Of a stretch of DNA of 64,000 nucleotides, positions 1-7,868 are shown one piece after another. The DNA comes from an uncultured Rhodospirillales bacterium (GTDB lineage Bacteria; Pseudomonadota; Alphaproteobacteria; ATCC43930; CGMCC-115725). The notes under the pieces were generated by a model. That model worked only from the letters and a program-made list of their open reading frames with translations. It ran no database searches and was not told where the DNA came from. Position 1 is the first letter of the stretch. Each line of letters begins with the position of its first letter. Position numbers and translations under genes: made by a program. The stretch covers positions 1-64,000 of the forward strand of contig CAIJOA010000028.1 in assembly GCA_903822185.1 (NCBI GenBank), read 5' to 3'.

Positions 1-1618
1 GGACTTCGACGACCACCGAGCCGGCCGCACGGCCGACCGCGGTCATGCCCATCGCACCGAAGAGATACGGCAGCAAGCCGCCGATGAAGAGGCCGATCAC
101 CACATAAGGATTCTGCAGCGTGAAGTTCACGGTGAGATTCGGGAAGTAGTGATGCAGATCTTCGGTATAGGCCGCGAACAGCACGAGCGACGCGAGCGCC
201 GCCGACCCGATGGCATAGCCCTTGGTGACGGCCTTGGTCGTGTTGCCGACCGCGTCGAGCGCATCGGTCGTCTTACGAACATCGCTCGGCAGATCCGACA
301 TTTCGGCAATGCCGCCGGCATTGTCGGTGACGGGGCCGTAAGCGTCGAGCGCCACGATCATGCCGGCCAGCGCGAGCATGGTCGTCGCCGAAACCGCAAT
401 GCCGAACAGACCGGCAAGGAGATAAGCGACGAGGATGCCGGCGCAGATGACGAGCACCGGCAAGGCCGTTGATTCCATCGAGATCGCCAGACCCTGAATG
501 ACGTTCGTGCCGTGACCGGTGGTCGAGCTCTGCGCGATCGAGCGGACCGGACGATACTCGGTCGAGGTGTAGTACTCGGTGATCACGACCAGCAGGCCCG
601 TAACGACCAGACCGCTGAGAGCGCAATAGTACAGCTTGGCGCCGGTAGTGAAGGTCAACACCGTGTCGAAGCCGATCGTCTCGTAGAACACGCCCGCGAT
701 GGCCAAGGCCGACAGAACGCCAGACACGAACAAGCCCTTATAGAGCGCGCCCATGATGTTGTTGCTGGAGCCGAGACGCACGAAGTAGGTGCCGATGATC
801 GAGGCAACGATGCAAACAGCGCCGATGAGCAACGGCAGAAGCAGCATCGTGTCGCGCACCGCGCCGGTGAAGAAGATCGCGGCGAGAAGCATGGTCGCGA
901 CGATGGTCACGACATAGGTCTCGAAGAGATCGGCGGCCATACCAGCGCAATCGCCGACATTGTCGCCAACGTTGTCGGCGATGACGGCCGGGTTGCGCGG
1001 ATCATCTTCGGGAATGCCCGCTTCTACCTTGCCGACGAGATCGGCGCCGACGTCTGCACCCTTGGTGAAGATACCGCCGCCGAGACGCGCGAAGATCGAG
1101 ATCAGCGAAGCGCCGAACGACAAGGCAACCAGCGATTCAAGAATCGGCCGGGTGTCTTCGCCGGGCAGCGACGAGCGCAGGAACATATAATAGAGGCCGA
1201 CGCCGAGGAGGCCGAGACCGACGACCAGCATGCCGGTGATCGCGCCCGCTTTGAACGAGATGTTGAGGCCAGCAGCCAGACCGTTACGCGAAGCCTGCGC
1301 AGTACGCACGTTGGCGCGCACGGAAACGTTCATGCCGATGAAGCCGGCTGCGCCCGAAAGGATCGAGCCGATGGCGAAGCCGAGACCCGGCCGCCAACCC
1401 AACGTCGCCAAAAGGATGACGAAGATGACGACGCCGGCGACGGCGATCGTCGTGTATTGCCGGTTGAGATAAGCGCGCGCGCCTTCTTGGATCGCGGCAG
1501 CGATCTCTTGCATACGCGGATTGCCGGCATCAGCCGCAAGTACTTGCCGGGTTGTGACCAACCCGTAGAGGATGGCAAGGACCCCCGCGCCAATCACCAG
1601 CCAATAGGCCATATTCAT
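1..1618 (-). CDS. hppA: Membrane-bound proton-translocating pyrophosphatase (partial)
   Basis: Integral-membrane pump that hydrolyses pyrophosphate and moves H+ across the membrane. The reading frame begins [12 protein letters not shown] and stays open to the window edge (539 codons), so the C-terminus is missing. It is strongly hydrophobic with repeated membrane segments and carries the family's substrate-binding stretch [11 protein letters not shown] followed by [12 protein letters not shown]. Near positions 229-258 the protein reads GNTTKA; in this family Lys at that place marks the K+-independent class, where K+-dependent enzymes have Ala. The start at 1618 is preceded by a modest AAGGGA-like ribosome site. 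In Rhodospirillales hppA often follows thiL and a small exported protein; here a plus-strand flavoprotein gene lies in between. Confidence 0.95.
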   Translation of the reverse strand, partial: MNMAYWLVIGAGVLAILYGLVTTRQVLAADAGNPRMQEIAAAIQEGARAYLNRQYTTIAVAGVVIFVILLATLGWRPGLGFAIGSILSGAAGFIGMNVSVRANVRTAQASRNGLAAGLNISFKAGAITGMLVVGLGLLGVGLYYMFLRSSLPGEDTRPILESLVALSFGASLISIFARLGGGIFTKGADVGADLVGKVEAGIPEDDPRNPAVIADNVGDNVGDCAGMAADLFETYVVTIVATMLLAAIFFTGAVRDTMLLLPLLIGAVCIVASIIGTYFVRLGSSNNIMGALYKGLFVSGVLSALAIAGVFYETIGFDTVLTFTTGAKLYYCALSGLVVTGLLVVITEYYTSTEYRPVRSIAQSSTTGHGTNVIQGLAISMESTALPVLVICAGILVAYLLAGLFGIAVSATTMLALAGMIVALDAYGPVTDNAGGIAEMSDLPSDVRKTTDALDAVGNTTKAVTKGYAIGSAALASLVLFAAYTEDLHHYFPNLTVNFTLQNPYVVIGLFIGGLLPYLFGAMGMTAVGRAAGSVVVEV

Positions 1619-1788
1619 TTGTTTTTTCCCTTTTTAGGTCGACTCGACCGTTCTCCAAAAGCGCGCGGAACATGCCAGAATCAGGGCGCTGAGGCAACCC
1701 GGCGCTTCAAAACGAGGCACCGGGCTCGTTCCATCATGGGACGCGAAAGGCGATTGGAGCCGTGCGGGAAAGCCTTTAGACTCGGCCT

Positions 1789-2952
1789 ATGATGTCCTCC
1801 GCCGTTCCCGATGCCGCCGAGTTGTTGCGGCGGGCCCGCGTCCTGAGACCCGTTATTGCCGCCGCTGCCGCCGAGGGCGAGCGCGAACGGCGGGTGTCCC
1901 CTGCCGTCTTCGGTGATCTTCAGGACGCCGGCCTCTTCCGCGCGCTGCAGCCGAAACGCTGGGGTGGCTACGAGTTGCCGCCTACGGCGCTGTACGACGC
2001 CGAGATGGCCGTGGCCGAGGGCGATATGTCCACAGCCTGGGTCGTGGGCGTCCTCGGCATCATCCCGTGGGCAATCGCCCTGTTCGACGACCGTGCCGCG
2101 GCGGACGTTTGGGGCGAAGACGACGGGACGCTGGTTTGCTGCGCATTGCGCCGGCAAGGTACGGCCGTGCCGGTCGAGGGCGGCTTTCGCCTTACCGGCC
2201 GGTGGAAGTACGGCAGCGGCTCGATGCATGCCGGCTGGGCGCTGCTGGGCGGCGATTGCGGCCCCTCCCCGGATGGCGACCGGTTGCTGCTCGTGCCGAA
2301 GGACGACTTCGAGATCGTCGATACCTGGACCGTATCGGGCCTGCGCGCCACGGGCAGCCACGATATCGTCGTCAAAGACGCTTTCGTGCCGCAGCACCGC
2401 ACGCATCGCATGGTCGAATTATTCGACTGCAAAGGGCCGGGTCAGGCCGTCAATCCATCGGCGCTATACCGTCTGCCGTTCGGGCTGGTTTTTGCCGGCG
2501 GCGTCGCCAATGCGGCGGTCGGCGCTTTGCAGGGAATGCTCAATCGGCTGGTCGGCGAGATAAATGCGAAACGAGGACCGACGCGGCCCAATCCCGATCT
2601 GTCCTTGATGGTCGCCGAAGCTGCCACCACGGCGGATGAAGCGAGAGTTTTGGTCGAGAAGAATTTCGCGCGGCTCGCGGCTTACGCGGAACGCAGCGAG
2701 GTGCCGCCGATCGAGTTACGGCTGCAGATCAAATATCAGCTATCGATCAATACCGAACGCTGCCGCGTCGCTGCGAACAAGCTGCTGGATGTGGCTGGTG
2801 CGTCGGGGCTTTATGCGGATCACCCCTATGGCCGCATCGTCGCCGACATCACGGCGGCGCGTCAGCACATCACCAATAGCGTGCCGTTGCATGCGCGCGA
2901 CTGGGGCCAAGTCATGCTCGGCCAGCCGCGCCGTCACGACTTCATGCTTTAG
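1789..2952 (+). CDS. Acyl-CoA dehydrogenase-fold flavin monooxygenase (class D type)
   Basis: A 387-residue protein of the acyl-CoA dehydrogenase fold, closest in style to the oxygenase components of two-component flavin hydroxylases (HsaA and HpaH/C2 groups) and to DszC-type enzymes. Visible hallmarks are an N-terminal helical region with LQDAGLFRALQPKRWGG, a central beta region with LTGRWKYGSGSMHAGW and VSGLRATGSHDIVV, and a C-terminal helical domain ending near GASGLYADHPYGRIVAD. It lacks the catalytic Glu context of true acyl-CoA dehydrogenases, which favours hydroxylation. No flavin reductase gene is adjacent, so reduced flavin must come from elsewhere. It is alone on the plus strand between minus-strand housekeeping genes, which suggests an insertion. 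The substrate is unknown, probably an aromatic or sulfur compound. Confidence 0.8.
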   Translation: MMSSAVPDAAELLRRARVLRPVIAAAAAEGERERRVSPAVFGDLQDAGLFRALQPKRWGGYELPPTALYDAEMAVAEGDMSTAWVVGVLGIIPWAIALFDDRAAADVWGEDDGTLVCCALRRQGTAVPVEGGFRLTGRWKYGSGSMHAGWALLGGDCGPSPDGDRLLLVPKDDFEIVDTWTVSGLRATGSHDIVVKDAFVPQHRTHRMVELFDCKGPGQAVNPSALYRLPFGLVFAGGVANAAVGALQGMLNRLVGEINAKRGPTRPNPDLSLMVAEAATTADEARVLVEKNFARLAAYAERSEVPPIELRLQIKYQLSINTERCRVAANKLLDVAGASGLYADHPYGRIVADITAARQHITNSVPLHARDWGQVMLGQPRRHDFML

Positions 2953-2957
2953 CTGAT

Positions 2958-3386
2958 TTACTTTCGGTCTTCGAAAAGCTTTTGGATCAGCACTTCTTGC
3001 ACCATCTTCGGCCCGACGATGTTATCGGCTACCTTCAGCAGCCGGTCCTTGAGATAGACTTGATCGATGCGGGTGCCCAGAGATGCGCGCTGCTGGAAGA
3101 AGCCATAAAGGTCGCGCATAAAGGCGTCCGTGAGCAGCGGACGTTTTTCTTCGATGCCGTCTTTTTCCTGACCTTGCACGAGTTCAAGCATCAAGGTGAT
3201 GCCGACCTGACGGGTCACGCGGTCTTTCTGGATGATCGGAATGAAGATCGGGCGAAACCGTATGTAAGTCGGCGCGCCCTCGATCATCTCCGGCACAGCG
3301 GAACGATCCGCGGCGAACGCCGACGGCACGAACGCAAGCACGCTCAATGCCGCCCAAACGAATTTAGAAGTGGGTGTACCCAGCAA
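2958..3386 (-). CDS. Small exported protein, weakly FliL-like
   Basis: A 142-residue protein with an N-terminal signal sequence (hydrophobic WAALSVLAFVPSAFA followed by AD, a good signal peptidase I site). The mature part has the order extended strand (TYIRFRPIFIPII), strand (QVGITLMLELVQ), then helix-rich C-terminus, which resembles the periplasmic domain of FliL-family proteins. That match is judged by eye and is weak. The only suitable start is a TTG at 3386 inside the end of thiL, with AAAGG about six bases upstream, giving a 23-base overlap and probable translational coupling. This gene commonly follows thiL in Rhodospirillales. Its function is unknown. Confidence 0.7.
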   Translation of the reverse strand: MLGTPTSKFVWAALSVLAFVPSAFAADRSAVPEMIEGAPTYIRFRPIFIPIIQKDRVTRQVGITLMLELVQGQEKDGIEEKRPLLTDAFMRDLYGFFQQRASLGTRIDQVYLKDRLLKVADNIVGPKMVQEVLIQKLFEDRK

Positions 3387-4350
3387 GATCGACCTTTACC
3401 GGCGAGCCATGCGCATCGATGAGACGCACGCCCCCGTCACTCTGCATCCGGCCGATCGCGGTCACAGTGACCTTGGCGGCACGCGCCGCCTCAGCGACCC
3501 GTTCGCTTGCGTCGGCAGGTGCCGTGAACAGCAATTCGTAATCATCGCCACCGCCGATTACGGCTTTCTTAAAGATTGGATTAGCGGAAATTGCTTCGGA
3601 AGCGGCTTGCGAGAGCGGCAGCTTTTCCGCCGCGATGACGGCGCCCAATCCCGACGCTGCGCACAAATGGCCGAGATCCGCGATCAGCCCATCCGAGATA
3701 TCGATCATCGCACGCGCGACGCTAACGAGTTGTTGCCCGAGGCCGAGCCGCGGCTGCGGCAGACGATAGCGGTCGATGAGATAGGCGCTTGCCGTGGCGC
3801 TCAACCCTTGCAGTGCTCCCAGCCGAACCTGAAGGCCGAGTGCGGAATCACCAAGCGAGCCGGAGACATAGATGATCTCGTCGTTTGAAGCGCCGCGACG
3901 CAACACGGCTTTACAGCGGGCGATGCGCCCCATCGCCATCACGGTCAAACTGGTCGGTCCCGGAATCTTCGTGCTGTCGCCACCGAGAAGGCCGATGCCG
4001 AATTCTTTTTGATCGGCGGCAAGACCAGCGGTGAAGGCGGTTAGCCAGTCCTCGCCGCATTCTGACGGTAGCGACGTATTCAGCAAATAGCCGAAAGGCC
4101 GCGCGCCCTTTGCGGCGAGATCCGAGAGATTGACGCGCAGAAGTTTCTGCGCGACCTGGAACGGCGGATCGTCGGGAAAATAATCGATGCTTTCGACGAT
4201 GGTGTCGGTCGTCAGCACATATTGGTCCCCATCGGGACCGTCGATCAGCGCAACGTCGTCTTTAAGATCGAGCGCACCCGGAAGCGCCAGGGGTGCGAAG
4301 AACCGCGCGATGCGGCCGAACTCACCGAGGCCCGGCGCCGCGTCTGCCAC
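3364..4350 (-). CDS. thiL: Thiamine-monophosphate kinase
   Basis: Phosphorylates thiamine monophosphate to thiamine diphosphate with ATP, the last step of cofactor synthesis. The 328-residue protein has the expected N-terminal GEFGRIARFF, the LTTDTIVES metal/substrate loop, NLSDLAAKGARP, the GLLGGDS and SGSLGDSALG glycine-rich loops, and MIDISDGLIADLGHL. The start is set by sequence: a GTG at 4350 preceded by GGAGGAAACCG, a strong ribosome site with six-base spacing. An upstream in-frame ATG at 4410 has nothing comparable. The gene therefore overlaps the end of nusB by 29 bases, as is usual for the nusB-thiL pair in alphaproteobacteria. It ends the ribH-nusB-thiL segment. Confidence 0.95.
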   Translation of the reverse strand: MADAAPGLGEFGRIARFFAPLALPGALDLKDDVALIDGPDGDQYVLTTDTIVESIDYFPDDPPFQVAQKLLRVNLSDLAAKGARPFGYLLNTSLPSECGEDWLTAFTAGLAADQKEFGIGLLGGDSTKIPGPTSLTVMAMGRIARCKAVLRRGASNDEIIYVSGSLGDSALGLQVRLGALQGLSATASAYLIDRYRLPQPRLGLGQQLVSVARAMIDISDGLIADLGHLCAASGLGAVIAAEKLPLSQAASEAISANPIFKKAVIGGGDDYELLFTAPADASERVAEAARAAKVTVTAIGRMQSDGGVRLIDAHGSPVKVDLAGYTHF

Positions 4351-4843
4351 CGGTTTCCTCCGGCAGGCTGGACGCCCGCAAGGTCTTCGCGAGACGGTCG
4401 AGGACGCCATTCACAAGGCCGGGCTCTTTACCGGCATAGAATGAATGCGCGATTTCCATGTATTCGCTGATCGCAACACGCGCCGGAACATCCAGCGACA
4501 CCATCAGTTCGTAGGTGCCGGCACGAAGGATTGCGCGCAGGATGATCTCGAGCCTGTCGATCGTCCATTCGGTTGTCAGTGCGGTTACGATCTGCGCGTC
4601 GAGATCGGCGATCCGCGTCGTGATACCATCGACCAATTCGGTGAACAGCGCCTGGTCGGCCTTACCGAAGATTTCGTCTTCGCCTTTGCCGTCCAAACGA
4701 TGCCGTTTGAATTCGGAAACGACACCGCGCGCCGTCGCGTCCGTCAGGTCGATCTGATAGAGCGCTTGAACCGCGGCAAGGCGGGCGGCTGTTCGCCGTC
4801 GCCCTGGCGAGGACGGCGCTGGTGATTCGTTCAATTCGGTCAT
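4322..4843 (-). CDS. nusB: Transcription antitermination factor NusB
   Basis: All-helical RNA-binding protein that pairs with NusE (ribosomal protein S10) on boxA RNA in rRNA operon leaders. The 173-residue sequence has the family's opening RRTAARLAAVQALYQID, the central WTIDRLEIILRAILRAGTYEL, and the C-terminal helix with ISEYMEIAHSFYAGKEPGLVNGV shared by nearly all NusB. A Ser/Pro-rich N-terminal tail of about 14 residues precedes the fold. It lies two bases downstream of ribH and overlaps thiL, the conserved alphaproteobacterial arrangement. Confidence 0.97.
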   Translation of the reverse strand: MTELNESPAPSSPGRRRTAARLAAVQALYQIDLTDATARGVVSEFKRHRLDGKGEDEIFGKADQALFTELVDGITTRIADLDAQIVTALTTEWTIDRLEIILRAILRAGTYELMVSLDVPARVAISEYMEIAHSFYAGKEPGLVNGVLDRLAKTLRASSLPEETGGRRGAGPR

Positions 4844-4845
4844 GA

Positions 4846-5289
4846 TCAGGACGTTGTGATGCCGAAGCGGCGTTTCAACTCGACCATGGCAAGACAGGCC
4901 TTAGCCGCCTCGCCGCCTTTGTTCTTCTTATCAACGCGTGCGCGCGCCAGGGCTTGATCCTCATTTTCGACCGTGAGGATACCGAAACCGATGGCGAGCT
5001 TATGCTCAAGGGCAAGCTGTTGCAGGCCATGCGCGCTTTCGGAGCAGACATAATCGTAATGCGTCGTCTCACCGCGAATGACGCAGCCAAGTGCGATATA
5101 ACCGTCGTAAGGATTCTTGCTGAGAGCGGCGAAACGGATTGCCGCCGGAATCTCGAACGCACCGGGTACCGTCACGACATCGAATTGCGCCTGTGCTTCT
5201 TCAAGCGCCGCTTTGGTGCCCTTCATCAGTTCGGCCGCGATGTGGCTGTAATAAGGGGCTTCGATAATCAGGATGCGCGGTTGTGCCAT
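4846..5289 (-). CDS. ribH: 6,7-dimethyl-8-ribityllumazine synthase
   Basis: Condenses 5-amino-6-ribitylaminouracil with 3,4-dihydroxy-2-butanone 4-phosphate, the penultimate riboflavin step; family members assemble as pentamers or icosahedra. The 147-residue protein shows VPGAFEIP for substrate binding, GCVIRGETTHYDYV with the catalytic His, and GFGILTVENEDQA. The chosen start at 5289 has GGAG seven bases upstream within the last codons of ribBX; a further in-frame start at 5310 would lie inside that gene and is less likely. It is the second gene of the ribBX-ribH-nusB-thiL transcription unit. Confidence 0.97.
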   Translation of the reverse strand: MAQPRILIIEAPYYSHIAAELMKGTKAALEEAQAQFDVVTVPGAFEIPAAIRFAALSKNPYDGYIALGCVIRGETTHYDYVCSESAHGLQQLALEHKLAIGFGILTVENEDQALARARVDKKNKGGEAAKACLAMVELKRRFGITTS

Positions 5290-5290
5290 A

Positions 5291-6403
5291 TCAATTCTCC
5301 GGAACGGCAATCGCGCGGCGCTCGGTGACGGTCAGACCGTAACCTTCGAGCGCGATAATCAGCCGTTCGGTATTCGACAGCAGGACCATGTCGTGCACGC
5401 CAAGATCCAACAGGATCTGCGCGCCGATTCCGTAATCGCGCAAGGCTGGGACGAATTTTTCACCCTGCATCATGCCACGAACGCGCTCCGACAAGACGGT
5501 CATCGTCGGCTCGCGAATAGCGACGACAACCCCACGCCCTTCCTTGGCGATCATCAGCATCGCCGCGCGCAATGTGCCGGTCGGATCATCGACATTGCCG
5601 AACGCATCATCGAGCATGTTGATGCCATGCATGCGGGTCATCACCGGGCCGCCTTTGGTGATGTCGCCTTTCACCAGCGCCATATGCTCGGAATAAGGCT
5701 CTTTGCTCGCGTAGATATGGAGCTGCCAATCGCCGCCGAAGCGGCTGGTGAATTTGGTTTCGATCTTGCGCTCGATAACGCGATCGTGGCGAAGGCGATA
5801 GGCGATCAGATCAGCGATAGTCGCGATCTTGAGGCCATGATGCTGGGCGAAGGCGATCAATTCAGGCCGGCGCGCCATGGTGCCGTCGTCGTTCATAATC
5901 TCGCAGATCACGCCCGCGGGCGTCAGGCCGGCAAGGCGGGAAATATCGACGGCCGCTTCGGTATGGCCGGTGCGAACCAGCACACCGCCGTCGCGCGCCA
6001 TCAGCGGGAAGACGTGCCCGGGGGTTTCGATATCGTTGGGGCCCTTCGAGGGATCGATCGCAACGGCAACCGTGCGCGCCCGATCGGGTGCCGAGATACC
6101 GGTGGTGACGCCTTCTTTGGCTTCGATCGAGACGGTGAACGCCGTCTGCAGGCGCGAGGCGTTGTGCTGGCGCATCAGGGGCAGCTTCAAATGCTCGACC
6201 CGCTCGCGTGGCAGCGCCAGGCAGATCAGGCCACGGCCATGTTTTGCCATGAAATTAATCGCCGCCGGCGTCGCCATTTGGGCCGGGATAACCAGATCGC
6301 CTTCATTTTCGCGATCCTCATCGTCCACCAGGATAAACATCCGGCCATTTCTGGCGTCCTCGATGATGTCCTCAATGGGCGATATGACGTCAACAAAGCT
6401 CAT
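5291..6403 (-). CDS. ribB: 3,4-dihydroxy-2-butanone-4-phosphate synthase fused to degenerate RibA domain
   Basis: The N-terminal half (about residues 1-200) is a complete RibB: the acidic loop DDEDRENEGD, the HTEAAVDISRLAG region and GVICEIMNDDGTMAR are all present, so it should make the four-carbon precursor of riboflavin. The C-terminal half aligns to GTP cyclohydrolase II, but the zinc-binding Cys residues of RibA are absent; the corresponding stretch reads RMHGINMLDDAFG. This is the pattern of the known proteobacterial RibBX hybrids, whose second domain has no cyclohydrolase activity. A separate ribA is expected elsewhere. The start at 6403 (MSFVDVIS) is preferred by length; a GTG at 6442 is possible and neither has a clear ribosome site. 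Confidence 0.9.
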   Translation of the reverse strand: MSFVDVISPIEDIIEDARNGRMFILVDDEDRENEGDLVIPAQMATPAAINFMAKHGRGLICLALPRERVEHLKLPLMRQHNASRLQTAFTVSIEAKEGVTTGISAPDRARTVAVAIDPSKGPNDIETPGHVFPLMARDGGVLVRTGHTEAAVDISRLAGLTPAGVICEIMNDDGTMARRPELIAFAQHHGLKIATIADLIAYRLRHDRVIERKIETKFTSRFGGDWQLHIYASKEPYSEHMALVKGDITKGGPVMTRMHGINMLDDAFGNVDDPTGTLRAAMLMIAKEGRGVVVAIREPTMTVLSERVRGMMQGEKFVPALRDYGIGAQILLDLGVHDMVLLSNTERLIIALEGYGLTVTERRAIAVPEN

Positions 6404-6594
6404 GGGCCGCTTCAACCACGCTCGTTCTGATTGGCCTGTCACGTGGACGCCAATCGGCTAGGGGAATTTATATCCGCCTTACCGATAGCGGTCACGCGCT
6501 AATCCTGCAGCCCCGCCTTGCCCGCTAAAGCGGGTATTCAGCAAAATCAGCACCTTCAGAACCGTCTTGACGACCACCCTAATATATAGCTGAC

Positions 6595-6608
6595 TTGATC
6601 CAGATCAA
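6595..6608. promoter_or_regulatory. Perfect FNR/FixK-type box
   Basis: The 14-base palindrome TTGATCCAGATCAA matches TTGAT-N4-ATCAA, the established binding site of FNR, FnrL, FixK and Anr regulators in proteobacteria. It lies 79 bases upstream of the start of the CHASE sensor kinase at 6687 and about 190 bases from the divergent ribBX start. Its centre is therefore more likely to serve the kinase. The match is directly visible; the oxygen or redox control it implies is inference. Confidence 0.6.
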
Positions 6609-6686
6609 CCCGTTAGCCGGGAGAAGTTGCTAATACTTATCCACCATCCCCGATACCGTGTACCCACCTAGAATAGGTGCCGTCGC

Positions 6687-7853
6687 TTGCAAGATAGAAC
6701 GTACCTTATCAACCGCTGGCTCCCCACGGCGCTCGTCGTCGCGGCCGGAATCTGCCTGTCGCTGCTCATCTATGGCTATAGCCGCCATAGCGATGACGAC
6801 AGGGTCCGCGGCATCCTGACGCTCGATGCGGAATGGCGCGCGCAGAGTTTCCAGCGCCGTCTTAGCGAAGCGATGCAACCACTTGAATCTTTGGCAACTT
6901 TGGTTGCCGCGCAGGAAAATATTGACGCCCGGCAATTCACGCGGTTCGTCGAGCTGGGTCATGATGCCGATGACTTCATCGCCGGTATCAACTGGGCGCC
7001 ATGGGTCGAGAACAAAGACCGCGCCGCCTTTACCGCCAACGCCCGTGTTCTCAGCGAGCCCGACTTCGAGATTTTTCAAACCCGAGGCGATGGCTCACGT
7101 TTTACCGCTCCCGAGCAGCCGGCTTATTTACCCATGCTGTTCGGCAAAATTTTCGAGAACAGTGCTAACCGAATTGGCTTCGATCTTTTGACCGACAGCA
7201 GCGGCGAGAAATGGGCCCTCGTCGCTCGCGATACCGGCGTACCGACGGCAACGCCTCCCGTTCATTTTTCGGCCAATCCCGAGTCGCCGTTGCGGTTTCT
7301 AGCTTACTGGCCGGTTTACACGACGGACTCGCCGCCGGACACGATCGAGGCCCGACGGATCGCTTTCCGCGGCGTCGCCGTGGCGCGTTTCCGTTTCGAC
7401 GAGATTCTGCCGGGATTTCTCACCGATACGCAGGAAATCGCGCAAAGCATCGATTTCTCGATCGACGATGGAAAAAACGCCGCGCCGGTCTATGTGGCGA
7501 ACTTCGATACGCTTCAGCACAAACTCTCGGTTACGTCCCCCGTGGCGGCTCGCGGCGAAGAACTTATCGAACGGGACTTTACCGCCTTGGGGCGTCGGTG
7601 GACCCTCGCCTTTCACTTCGGCCCCGAAACGGTCGTCTCGCTGCGATCCTACGGCCCCGAAGCTTGGCTGATGGTCGGCATTCTGCTGACGGTCATCATC
7701 TCGATCCTTCTGGAACGCGAACGCGGGCGCCGTATGGTCGGCGAGAAGCTCGTCGAAGACCGGACCTCCGAACTTGCTCATGAGCTGCAAGAACGGCAAC
7801 AGGCCGAGATGGCGACCCGCCGGTCGGAGCAATTGATCAACGCGGTCTTCTAG
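6687..7853 (+). CDS. CHASE-domain sensor, N-terminal part of an interrupted hybrid histidine kinase
   Basis: This 388-residue open frame encodes a membrane sensor module: a first membrane helix (about residues 11-30), a periplasmic CHASE domain (about 60-280, with FVELGHDADDFIAGINWAPW and the FLAYWPVY strand), a second membrane helix (about 326-342), and a coiled-coil linker ending in EQLINAVF. It stops at a TAG (7851-7853), but the same frame continues without a break into the PAS and kinase domains of the next entry. The sequence on both sides of the TAG forms one PAS domain. The start is forced: the frame has a stop at 6669, and the only candidate is TTG 6687 with TAGGTG eight bases upstream. 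CHASE domains sense small extracellular ligands; the ligand is unknown. Confidence 0.8.
   Translation: MQDRTYLINRWLPTALVVAAGICLSLLIYGYSRHSDDDRVRGILTLDAEWRAQSFQRRLSEAMQPLESLATLVAAQENIDARQFTRFVELGHDADDFIAGINWAPWVENKDRAAFTANARVLSEPDFEIFQTRGDGSRFTAPEQPAYLPMLFGKIFENSANRIGFDLLTDSSGEKWALVARDTGVPTATPPVHFSANPESPLRFLAYWPVYTTDSPPDTIEARRIAFRGVAVARFRFDEILPGFLTDTQEIAQSIDFSIDDGKNAAPVYVANFDTLQHKLSVTSPVAARGEELIERDFTALGRRWTLAFHFGPETVVSLRSYGPEAWLMVGILLTVIISILLERERGRRMVGEKLVEDRTSELAHELQERQQAEMATRRSEQLINAVF
7851..7853 (+). other. In-frame amber codon inside a PAS domain
   Basis: Reading straight through this TAG joins two open frames into a single protein of about 879 codons (6687-9326). The junction reads INAVF-stop-AAPFAMMAMDKDGN; PAS domains of this type normally have F-E-A-A-P or F-Q-A-A-P here, so a single base change from GAG or CAG explains the stop. 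There is no ribosome site before the ATG codons at 7869-7880. Sequencing error, a real nonsense mutation and readthrough are all possible from the sequence alone. Confidence 0.85.
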
Positions 7854-7868
7854 GCCGCTCCGTTTGCC

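Noticed and set aside
512-1792. Open frame of 426 codons on the plus strand opposite hppA
   Set aside because: Antisense to a clear pyrophosphatase; composition is Arg/Asp/His-rich and without domains.
6521-6534. Small hairpin as terminator
   Set aside because: Five-base stem without a T-tract on either strand and no gene end nearby.
6404-6686. Possible FMN riboswitch before ribBX
   Set aside because: The conserved RFN stems and boxes are not visible on the minus strand; only a small CCCGC-TAAA-GCGGG hairpin at 6521-6534 is present.
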